Below are positions 10,019-21,200 of a DNA stretch of 34,444 nucleotides, piece after piece. Position 1 is the stretch's first letter, and every line of letters starts with the position of its first letter. The notes under the pieces were generated by a model, which did not search any database, was not told where the DNA came from, and saw nothing but the letters and a program-made list of their open reading frames with translations. The DNA comes from Branchiostoma floridae. Taxonomy: Eukaryota > Chordata > Leptocardii > Amphioxiformes > Branchiostomatidae. The stretch spans positions 18,052,565 through 18,087,008 of the forward strand of contig NC_049984.1 in assembly GCF_000003815.2 (NCBI RefSeq). The letters are read 5' to 3'. The position numbers were made by a program, and so were the translations under genes.

Positions 10019-10035
10019 GCAAAATTATTCAACCC
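10019..10035. repeat. outer direct repeat of transposon end
   Basis: gcaaaattattcaaccc; matched by the inner copy at 10206-10223. Such pairs are the transposase binding sites in IR/DR-type Tc1 elements. Confidence 0.7.
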
Positions 10036-10205
10036 TCCTCACAATTTGGTTATTTTGGTAAAATAAGAAACATTACAACAGTAGAATAGTACCAAATCAT
10101 ATGACTTGTGAACAGATAGTTTATAACAATTTCATACAAGAGCAAAAATTAAGATTCTATTTCATAGTTCATCTAAATATGCAAATTTTATTGAAAAAGC
10201 AGGTT

Positions 10206-10223
10206 GCAAAATTATTCAATCCC
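10206..10223. repeat. inner direct repeat of transposon end
   Basis: gcaaaattattcaatccc, offset 187 bp from the outer copy and in the same orientation. It lies between the outer end and the transposase stop codon. Confidence 0.7.
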
Positions 10224-10239
10224 CTGCAAAGATGTGTCT

Positions 10240-10560
10240 TTAGTTCTTCGTGTAGCACCCCTTAGCTGCAACTACCTGCTGTAAACAAGATGATAGCCTA
10301 TCACAAGCTTCTGGCAGCACTCTTTGGGACCATTTCACTTGTGCAATGCCAATGGTCTCCAATTCAGCATTGTTTTGAGGTGCTACAACAGCTTTCGTTG
10401 GATCCCACCATAAATTCTCAGTTGGATTTAACTCTGGAGACTGCCACGGCCACTTGGAATCCTTCCAGCTTTCTATAACCACACTATTGTGGATTTTGAT
10501 GTGTTTTTGGGATCATTGTATAGGATCATGCAGTACCGTCCATCGTCGTGTTGTAAACCC
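10240..10560 (-). pseudogene. Tc1-like transposase, C-terminal fragment
   Basis: The minus frame at 10482-10240 contains WPWQSPELNPTENLWW, the Tc1 signature whose Glu is the third acidic residue of the DDE/D catalytic triad. It continues through RVLPEACDRLSSCLQQVVAA and ends CYTKN-stop, matching the usual C-terminus. Upstream, in another minus frame (about 10475-10560), YNDPKNTSKSTIVWL corresponds to the NDPKHTSK block, so a frameshift separates the two parts near 10480. The residue where the second catalytic Asp normally sits (QDNDPK) appears to be Tyr (LYNDPK). The N-terminal DNA-binding half is absent. It cannot encode an active transposase. Confidence 0.8.
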
Positions 10561-10570
10561 GCTAAGAAAG

Positions 10571-12028
10571 AAGCAAGACCCCACCCCGGTACAGCACACA
10601 CGGGATGGTAGTCTTACTTCTCACTTCGCGGACTTCAATGTTTTCTTCGTGCTCGTGTCCAGGATTGAGAGAACAGTTTGGGCATAGATGATGTAGCATG
10701 CAGATGTCTAAATGTTGTATATGTTGTTGCCCCGACAAATATGCTCAAAACTATATCATCATCGGAAACTTGAAATATCTAACACGCACTCGAGCTCAGA
10801 CAAGTTATACACAAAGAAGAGAGTGAATTTTTGAAAATCAGTAAAAAATATTTAATTCTTCAAGCAAGTTAAATGAGGCTGTTGTACACGTATGCGATGT
10901 ATAGATATGAGTACGTATCTAACGTTAAATGCCATGGCTGGCTGATATGTATTGTTTTGGAATTTCACATCAAATAATAAGATATGATGTTGATGGCAGC
11001 AAATGCTTAATAAATGTTGTATTCAAATTGATTATTTATGGTAGATTGTCAAATGCGGAGCTATGAGTTAAAATGTGCAAAAGTATACATAATGATGGCA
11101 ACAATTTCATAATATGATATATAATATTCAATTCATATGATATATTGGCTCTTGATATATGAGATGTATGAACTTCCTGCCATTTACAGAAGCTGTAGCC
11201 AGCAAAATTCTTCGTCTCAGCTTCTGCAAGAAAAAGCAGGGCAATGTCAGATACATATAGAACAAACTCTGTACGTTGCATAAAACACAGTACTTCATAA
11301 CACTTAAGCACAGACGTATGAACGGATTCACATTTTCTATGCACCTTAACTTGCGCCTGCCTTTTCTTACATTTCTATCCTCACAATGAAGACAGAAAAG
11401 GCTGAACCCACTAGAGAGCTGTACCCACACTATACTATGTACAGAATGTATTTAGTAACTCTCCTTTTCTGACCTGTTCTTAATAGCTTAATGGAGCGAA
11501 TATATTCATTAAAAGTGAGTAATGGTTATGGTGAAAACGTTTGCTTTTCGCACATCCCGCAACTAGGTGGTTATTGAGACGTAACGAGAAAGAAGTCAAC
11601 CACCACCCGGGTTGCACATACCAGCCGGATGGTTGGCTAACTTCTCACCCGTGCCGACTCCATGCCGTGGAAATAGACTTCTATTTGGTATACTTTTATG
11701 TAAGTTACGTATTTCTATTTTTCTGTCGATATGGCAACCCTTCAGCCTTACAAACCAGCTTCAATAACATCAAATGGCTTGTCTTGTTAGAGTTAGATAC
11801 TGCATTATATTACTCGTCAAGTGTTTTTCCAAGCCACACAGTGAGGGTGCCCTTACTATTCTTAATGACAGAAGTGACACCTTATAACATGGAACTAGAA
11901 ATTAGCATTAAAACCGACCTCTATTTTGGATCGATAACTTTCCTAACATAAGCACATAGCCCACTAAGCCTTCCGAAATGAATGACAATAGGAAGAGAAC
12001 GCACCTTTCTATGATCATCTCCTCTTCT
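10571..12028. other. 3' flank of the membrane-mucin gene, no supported gene
   Basis: Sequence downstream (minus sense) of the stop codon at 12029. Part is presumably the 3' UTR, but I found no convincing minus-strand AATAAA to set its end. A 136-codon plus frame (11541-11951) and a 100-codon minus frame (11128-11430) have no recognisable domains and run in AT-rich DNA. I do not call them. Confidence 0.45.
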
Positions 12029-12211
12029 TCATTTGAAGTCGACCGTCACTGATGCCCCACCTCTCTCTGGTCCATTGTTTCTCTCTCGTTGGTTGTTTCT
12101 GTCTGGCTGGTTGTTCAGATTTTCCGGCAGAACGCCATATTTGGTGAGATTGACGGATTTTCTCTTGCCAGCCACCCTGCTGATTATGGACTCGACGCCG
12201 CTCTTGCCAAC
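12029..12211 (-). CDS. exon: cytoplasmic tail 3 and stop
   Basis: The acceptor tttctgtctgtgatctccaag precedes 12211. 60 codons plus TGA at 12031-12029. It begins [20 protein letters not shown], then [20 protein letters not shown], and ends [14 protein letters not shown] is a second Yxx-hydrophobic motif. It is Asn/Arg-rich near the end, and the final residues do not form a standard PDZ ligand. The acceptor is chosen by phase; an alternative nearby AG would change only the first residues. Confidence 0.75.
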   Translation of the reverse strand, partial: VGKSGVESIISRVAGKRKSVNLTKYGVLPENLNNQPDRNNQRERNNGPERGGASVTVDFK

Positions 12212-15200
12212 CTTGGAGATCACAGACAGAAACCGAGAGTGACTAACAAGGTAGTCTTAAGACACACAAAAAGGAAGTGACAAAGCTGATAAGAGAAAAG
12301 GACTAAGGTGAATTTGACAGAAAACTGAACAGCTACTAGGCGAAGCATTAAAAGACTGAGCAAGACTGACATGGTAACTAAGAGCGCGGTCACATAGGTC
12401 GTGCGATCGTCGCACGATTTTGAGACCATAACTTCATAAGATTTTCAAGTACATGTAGGCCGAGACAGAACCAACCACAAACATAGATCCAAAACAGCTT
12501 TTTGTGTACCAAGGAGACGTATATTTCTGTGTACCAAGGAGACGTATATTTCTGTCCTCAAAAATGCCCGAAGTTAGCGATGGTACTACGATCACACGAC
12601 CTATGTGACCACGCCCTAGACACAGAGAAAGATCTACAAGTCGGTTGGCTCTTGCTGGCGCCGAGAAAAGAAAAATGCACAAACAACAAAGAAAGAAAGA
12701 CAGAGACGCGGTGGAAGAAAAAGCGGCCCGATGGGCCAGAGACGAAGGTACTGGGTAGACTAAGGCATATCAAGAGTAAAGTGTTGACCGTGTTGCCTAC
12801 CTTGGACGGGCCCTCGTCGGCCCACGGAACGTTGTTCATCCTGTTGACGGACTCGTGCGCGTGGTCCCAGCCTCGGGGGAGGTTATACTGCTGGAACTTC
12901 ATCACTACCGGTTGCTACAGAAAACAGAATGACGACAATCATCATGATTATATACTCATATCCACCAGGGTTAAATGGCAAAGATGTGATTTGAGATGTA
13001 AATTATTGCTATCAAGATGGCACCCCTTATGAATATGAGGATGAACTGAACTGAACTGAAGATGTACGAACTTACATTGACGGGCAGGCGTCCCGGTCTG
13101 CTGGTGACAGGGTTGTAAGTGTAAGGCACAAAACCAGCTGTGTTGTCGATGTACGTCAGCGAATACAAGCTCTGCAGAGAATAAGTGAATCATAAATAAT
13201 CTGGAACGCTAAAGCATTTTCTTCTGTCGTACTATGAATACAGTGCATGGCATATTACAGTGTGTACTGAACGCTGATGGTGGTGATAATGATGATTGAA
13301 AGCTTCTCAATGTTTCATCCATTGAGAAAAATTGAATACAATAGACAAGTATATCATATAAACAATGATATCATGAAATCTCGAACATGTAGATAGAAAT
13401 TCATATTTAATTCCCATCACATGGTAAATGTGTTCTCTCTCTAAGTAGAGGTTGGCTAATTGCATGGGAATGTTGTGAGCGTTTTCTGATTCTGATTTTC
13501 AGAAACGGTCACAATTTTCCAACTGAAAATCTGCTTGGAGACGTGTCTCTGATACGTAAGATGCAGACAGAGGTACTTACGATGTCTTGGTCCTTCTTCT
13601 TTTTCCTCCCAGCGCCGCAGATCCAGCAGCAGAGACACAGCAGTAACAGCAGCAGGAACAGGATACACAGCGCCACAATCAGCCACACCCACCATGGTGT
13701 AACTATCGGAGGTAAACAACAATAAACAAACAAACAAACAAACAAACACACACACAGGTCAAATAACCAGATAAGATATTAACTAGCTTATAAATGCTCT
13801 ACTATTTATATCCTCAGGTTTTAAAAACCTTTATCTGACCTTGAAGTAGCACTCTTCGGCCTTGGACGTTTTTCAAGAGTTCAAGTTGCATTCTTATTAA
13901 ACAAAAATACTACTAGTATATTGCTTTCAATCGAAACTATAGCTTTACATTGATGTAACTATGATAATACAATATTGTCAACAAGACTACCTGGCACGTT
14001 ACAGACAACATTTTGCCAACTCTTAATTTTCTTTATGTTATCCCCAAGTTGCCAAAGCCTAAAACCGAAAAGAAACAAACTGTACAACACACCTCTGGTC
14101 GGACATGCAGCGTTGACAACAGCGCCGTCTTGCGAGCCCAGCGGCCTGCAGATGTCGTTGTTGTTTACGTCTTTCTCAGGGTAGTTTCTCTCAGCGATGA
14201 ACAGACACAGGTGGGTGTAAGAGGAACAGTCTTCCCTCGGGAGACTCACATTGGCCGATGCAGTCAAGAACTGGTGCATCTGACCGATTGGTAGAGCTTT
14301 CCTCAGGTTTGTCTGATCTCCTGGTTGTAGCTGGAGTGGTATTGGGGGTGACAGCTTGGTGGCCTGCTCGAGTTCTGCAGTGTTACTGAAGTACAGCAAG
14401 GGGGCGTAGTTATCCCTGGTGTTGGCTGCAAGGTTCCCGCCTCCATCCAGGTTTGTCACGTTGAAGCTCATTGGTAGCTCGGTGGGCGAATCGGCGCTGA
14501 GTTTGTCAGAGTCTCTTGAGTTGACGATCCAGNNNNNNNNNNNNNNNNNNNNNNNNNNNNNNNNNNNNNNNNNNNNNNNNNNNNNNNNNNNNNNNNNNNN
14601 NNNNNNNNNNNNNNNNNNNNNNNNNNNNNNNNNNNNNNNNNNNNNNNNNNNNNNNNNNNNNNNNNNNNNNNNNNNNNNNNNNNNNNNNNNNNNNNNNNNN
14701 NNNNNNNNNNNNNNNNNNNNNNNNNNNNNNNNNNNNNNNNNNNNNNNNNNNNNNNNNNNNNNNNNNNNNNNNNNNNNNNNNNNNNNNNNNNNNNNNNNNN
14801 NNNNNNNNNNNNNNNNNNNNNNNNNNNNNNNNNNNNNNNNNNNNNNNNNNNNNNNNNNNNNNNNNNNNNNNNNNNNNNNNNNNNNNNNNNNNNNNNNNNN
14901 NNNNNNNNNCGCCGCTATAGATCTAACTTACGTTTATCTATGTACCAGAATCCACTATCTCAATACCAGGCAAAATATAGCATTAGAAAGCATACATGAA
15001 GCGATTTGTAACCAAATGCACCAGAATAGCTCAAGCATAGCTGAAGCATAGAGACGCTTAGATAACCAGGAAAGGGTCATCAGTACAGGAACGCCCTAAC
15101 ACCTTTCTTTTCGAAGATAAGGATTAATTATCATACATGTTCCGAACAGTTATTTTTTCATGTCCGACATACTGGTTAATACAACATATACTTTGCTGTA

Positions 15201-18200
15201 GAAAACAGTTTACCTGTCCTTGGGAATGGTGAAAAGTGCGCTTCCCCGTAACGTGATAGACTGCCCCGCTTGGAGGCCGTCGGCCAACCTCTCCTGTGAG
15301 CTGGGGTCCAGAACAACCTCGACTGGAACCTGGTCCGTGGCTCTCCTGGTCCGTACGGTCGCGTTCTCCAGCTCCGAGGAGTCTGACAGGACGATGGCGG
15401 GCAAGAAGTTCGGGTTGCCGCTTGGGTTCGGTCGGACGTCCGCTGTACCGTTGCTGTTCGTGAAGGTGAACTCGAAGCTGACGTTGACGGGCTGACCTGG
15501 TACAAGTACGGCCGGGTCCGTGCCGGAGATCTTGAAATCGGAAGTCCGCACATCTATGGGTGGAAGTAGACAATTCATCGACGCTAATAGGTTGTGAAAA
15601 TGCTTTAGAAATTAAATGCACTGAATGGAAATCTCGTCGCAACATTGTATTTGGTATAAAATGAAACCCGTACATTTACATATCAGTACAAAGACCGAGG
15701 GCTGATGCGACTACCTAGGGTGAATTCGAAATGGAACCCAGAGTAGATTATAGAAAACGTGGCCATACAATAACTTGGATGAGAATAGTACAGTTTTGCA
15801 GGGATGGGTTGTAGATGATTAGCAAAAGACAAGAGACAATGGAGAACAATGGCAATGTAGTTTCTGATACGCCACAGTAATGATGAATATGATGATGAAC
15901 AATTATAAACGTTATCATACCTGATCGACAGTCGACATCAAATGTTCGCCCGTTGTTTGCTGGGAAGCATCTGGTGTTGTCTGTGGAAACGGAGTCGTTG
16001 AACGTGGCGTTTTCCGCAGCTGTGATGACGACACACATGTGGGAGTACTGGTTACACTCGCTAGAGGGAATCCTAACCATCGCCGTGGCGTTGCTGAAGA
16101 GGAGTTCGCCACCAGCCGGTATCTCCGATCTCAGCGTGTTGGGTCCATTAGGATCCGGTTCGATCTGGTATGGCCCGGATTTCTGACTCGCCGTGTCGAG
16201 GTTGTTACTGTTGGCCAGGAAGACCGCCATGTTGAAGTTGTCCCACCTCGGGTTGGCAGGGATGGCCTTAACGGAGGCGATGGCGACGTCAAGGGAGGTC
16301 GGCACGTCCCCGGCAGGAGAGAACACCGGCGGGGCTGCGTTCACCGGGATGACATCGCCAACGTTTACGTCAGCTGTAGCCAGAGATAAAAGAGAAATGA
16401 CGTATAAACTATTAGGTAGTCACATAGCCTTGTAACGACTGCAAGGTCACCAATCATTAGTAACGACAGACTCCGTCAAAGTAATAATGAAATGTAGCCT
16501 TGTGGACGGTCACCATCTTTATAAGATATATCGGAAAATATCTGACGCAGCTCAATATAGAAATGTATCTGTATGAAAGAGTACTACGATAACAGGAACG
16601 ACATAAATGGTGCATCCGCATCTCGTTCAGATTAGGAATTGTTGGAGGAGAGATCCACATCTCAAGCACTCACCACACTCTTCGATCAGACAGAATATCA
16701 TCTCCGGTGTGAATGGATAAGCCCTAACAGGTTGCTTTTACACAGCTTGTACTTAAGGTACAGGTCTGGTATAAAGTTATACGAGCAGACAAGCACAATC
16801 GTCAACTTACCGTCTGGAACAAATGGGGGAAACGTTGTTGGGACAGCTGAAGATGGACTAACAGTCGCAGTGCTCACCTGCGGATGTATTGTTACAGATT
16901 AAACGTCATATTGTATGAAGAAAGTTAATTGCTATATGCACTAACAAATGAGAAATGTACGGCTTGTGTGTTTAAAAAAAATAACGAAGAAACATAGACA
17001 ATCAACTTGCCATAGACGGGCTTGGCTGCACTGACGAACTTGGTGTTGGAGATGACGTCAGCGACGTAGTCATGATAACACTCACTGCTGGAGTTCGTGA
17101 TGGAGTGAAGGAAGCTGTTACTGAAGGTGACACACTTGGTGCTGGAGTCAACGATGCTGTTACTGATGGTGACACACTTGGTGCTGGAGTCAACGATGCT
17201 GTTACTGATGGTGACACACTTGGTACTGGAGTCAACGATGCTGTTACCGATGGTGACACACTTGGCGCTGGAGTCACGGATGCTGTCACCGATGGTGACA
17301 CACTTGGTGCTGGAGTTACGGATGCTGTTACTGATGGTGACACACTTGGTACTGGAGTCAAGGATGCTGTTACTGATGGTGACACACTTGGTACTGGAGT
17401 CAAGGATGCTGTTACTGATGGTGACACACTTGGTACTGGAGTCAAGGATGCTGTTACTGATGGTGACACACTTGGTACTGGAGTCAGGGATGCTGTTACT
17501 GATGGGGACACACTTTGGACTGGAGTCAGGGATGCGGTTAATGATGGTGACACACTTGGGACGACTGGAGTCAGGGATGCGGTTACTGTTGGTGACACAC
17601 TTGGCGCTGGAGTCAACGATGCTGTTACTGATGGTGACACACTTGGTGCTGGAGTCAGTGATGCTGTCAACGATGGTGACACACTTGGCGCTGGAGTCAG
17701 TGATGCTGTTACTGATGGTGACACACTTGAGATTGGAGTCAGGGATGCTGTTACTAATGGTGACACACTTGGTATTGGAGTCAAGGATGCTGTTGCTGAT
17801 GGTGACACACTTGGCGCTGGAGTCAGGGATGCGGTTACTGAAGGTGACACACTTGGTACTGAAGTCAAGGATGCTGTTACTGATGGTGACACAGTTGGCG
17901 CTCTAGTCAGGGATACTGTTACTAATGGTGACACACTTGGTGCTTGAGTCACGGATGCTGTTACTGATGGTGACACACTTGGCGACAGAGTCAGGGACAG
18001 ACTTGGTGATGGTGACACACTTGGCGCTGGAGTCAGGGATGCTGTTACTGATGGTGACACACTTGGTACTGGAGTCAGAAATGCAGTTACTGATGGTGAA
18101 ACACTTGGTACTGGAGTCAGGGATGCGGTTACTGATGGTGACACACTTGGCGCTGGAGTCAAGGATGCTGTTACTGATGGGGAAAAACTTGGGACTGGAG

Positions 18201-21200
18201 TCACGGATGCTGTCACCGATGATGAAACACTTGGTACTGGAGTCAGGGATGCGGTTACTGATGGTGACACACTTGGGACTGGAGTCAGGGATGCGGTTAC
18301 TGATGGTGACACACTTGGCGCTGGAGTCAGGGATGCGGTTACTGATGGTGACACACTTGGTACTGAAGTCAGGGATGCTGATGGTGACACACTTGGTACT
18401 GGCGTCAGGGATGCTGTAGCTGATAAAGAAACACTTGGTACTGGAGTCAGGGATGCTGATGGTGACACACTTGGCGCTGGAGTCAGGGATGCTGTTGCCG
18501 ATAGTGAAACACTTGGCACCGGAATCATGGACAGACTTGGTGACGTAGCTAAAGATGCACTGACTGTCGGTGATACTGTTGGAGATGGAGCTACAGATGG
18601 ACTGACCGAAGGTGACATTGATGGAGATGATACTGATGGAGATGGAGCTACAGATGGGCTGACTGTTGGTGACACTGTTGGAGCTACAGATGGACTGACT
18701 GAAGGTGACACTGATGGAGATGTAGCTACAGTTGGACTGACTGTAGGTGACACTGATGGAGCTACAGATGGACTGACTGTAGATGACACAGATGAACTGA
18801 CTGTTGGTGACACTGATGGAGCTACAGTTGGACTGACTGTCGGTGACACTGATAGAGCTACAGATGGACTGACTGTAGGTGACACTGATGGAGATGGAGC
18901 TACAGATGGACTGACTGTAGGTGGCACTGATGGAGCTATAGATTGACTGACTGTAGGTGACACTGATGGAGCTACAGATGGACTGACTGTCGGTGATGGA
19001 GTTACAGATGGACTGACTGTTGGTGACACTGTTGGAGATGGAGCTACAGATGGACTGACTGTCGGTGACACTGTTGAAGCTACAGATGGACTGACTGTCG
19101 GTGACACTGATGGAGCTACTGATGGACTGACTGTCGGAGATGGAGCTACAGATGGACTGACTGTTGGTGACACTGATGGAGCTACAGATGGACTGACTGT
19201 CGGTGATGGAGTTACAGATGGACTGACTGTTGGTGACACTGTTGGAGCCACAGAAGGACTGGCCGTCGGCGACACTGTTGGAGATGGAGCTACAGATGGA
19301 CTGACTGTCGGTGACACTGATAGAGCTACAGATGGACTGACTGTAGGCGACACTGTTGGAGATGGAGCTACAGATGGACTGACTGTTGGTGACACTGTTG
19401 AAGCTACAGATGGACTGACTGTCGGTGACACTGATGGAGCTACAGAAGGACTGGCCGTCAGCGACACTGATGGAGATGGAGCTACAGATGGACTGACTGT
19501 TGGTGACACTGATGGAGCTACTGATGGACTGACTGCAGGTGACACTGATGGAGATGGAGCTACAGATGGACTGACTGTTGGTGACACTGATGGAGCTACA
19601 GATGGACTGACTGTCTGTGATGGAGCTACAGATGGACTGACTGTTGGTGACACTGTTGGAGCTACAGATGGACTCACTGTCGGTGACACTGTTGGAGCTA
19701 CAGATGGACTAACTGTCGGAGATGGAGCTACAGATGGACTGACTGTCAGTGATGGAGCTACAGATGGACTGACTGTAGGTGACACTGATGGAGATGGAGC
19801 TACAGATGGACTGACTGTTGGTGACACTGTTGGAGCTACAGATGGACTGACTGTCAGTGACACTGATGGAGCTACTGATGGACTGACTGTAGGTGACACT
19901 GATGGAGATGGAGCTACAGATGGACTGACTGTTGGTGACACTGTTGGAGCTACAGATGGACTGACTGTCGGTGACACTGTTGGAGCTACAGATGGACTGA
20001 CTGTCGGAGATGGAGCTACAGATGGACTGACTATCAGTGATGGAGCTACAGATGGACTGACTGTTGGTAACACTGTTGGAGCTACAGATGGAGTGACTGT
20101 CGGTGACACTGTTGGAGCTAAAGATGGACTGACTGTCGGTGACACTGATGCAGATGGACTGACTGTCGATGACACTGATGCAGATGGAGCTACAGTTGGA
20201 CTGACTGAAGGTGACACTGATGGAGCTACAGATGGACTGACTGTCGGTGACACTGTTAAAGATGGAGCTAAAGATGGACTGACTGTTGATGGCACTGTTG
20301 GTGACACTGATGGAGCTACCAATGGACTGACTGTAGGTGACACTGATGGAGCTAGAGATGGACTGACTGTTGGTGACACTGATGGAGATGGACCTACAGT
20401 TGGACTTACTGTTGGAGATGGAGCTACAGATGGACTGACTGTCGGTGACACTGTTGGAGCTACAGAAGGACTGGCCGTCAGCGACACTGATGGAGATGGA
20501 GCTACAGATGGACTGACTGTCGGTGACACTGATGGAGCTACAGATGTACTGACTGTCAGTGAAGGAGCTACAGATGGACTGAATGCAGGTGACACTGATG
20601 GAGCTACAGTTGGACTGACTGTTGGTGACACTGTTGGAGATACAGATGGACTGACTGTCGGTGACACTGTTGGAGCTACAGATGGACTTACTGTCGGAGA
20701 TGGAGCTACAGATGGACTGACTGTAGGTGACACTGATGGAGCTACAGTTGGACTGACTGTCGGTGACACTGATAGAGCTACAGATGGACTATCTGTCGGA
20801 GATGGAGCTACAGATGGACTGACTGGCGGTGAAACTGTTGGAGATGGAGCTACTGATGGACTGACTGTCGGTGACACTGTTTGAGCTACAGATCTACTAA
20901 CAGTCGGTAACACTGTTGGAGATGGAGCTACAGATGGACTGACTGTCGGTGAAACTGTTGGAGCTACAGTTGGAATGACTGTCGGTAAAACTGTTGGAGA
21001 TGGAGCTACAGATGGACTGACTGTTGGTGACACTGATGGAGATGGGGCTACGGATGGACTGACTGTCGGTGACACCGGTAGAGCTACAGTTGGACTGACT
21101 GTCGGTGACGCTGGTGAAGCTACAGATGGACTGACTGTCGGTGACACTGATGGAGCTAAAGATGGACTGACTGTAGGTGACACTGGTGGAGCTACAGTTG

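Larger units (their letters stand above)
10008..10570 (-). mobile_element. truncated Tc1/mariner-like element
   Basis: One transposon end and the 3' part of its transposase are preserved. The terminus starts CAGCTGCATGC at 10010 directly after a TA dinucleotide (10008-10009), the target used by this superfamily. A 17-bp motif, gcaaaattattcaaccc (10019-10035), recurs with one mismatch at 10206-10223, 187 bp inside, which is the IR/DR arrangement of Sleeping Beauty-type elements. The transposase reads inwards on the minus strand and stops at 10240. No second terminus is visible to the right, so the element is 5'-truncated. The right boundary is approximate. Confidence 0.75.

Noticed and set aside
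11541-11951. 136-codon plus-strand frame
   Set aside because: No domain, no splice context, AT-rich, and it lies in the probable 3' flank of the minus-strand gene.
17072-18946. Other long plus-strand frames across the mucin exon (291, 259, 164 and 139 codons)
   Set aside because: Overlapping antisense frames from the same period-three repeats. They lack any non-repeat domain, whereas the minus reading links in phase to a signal peptide, modules and membrane exon.
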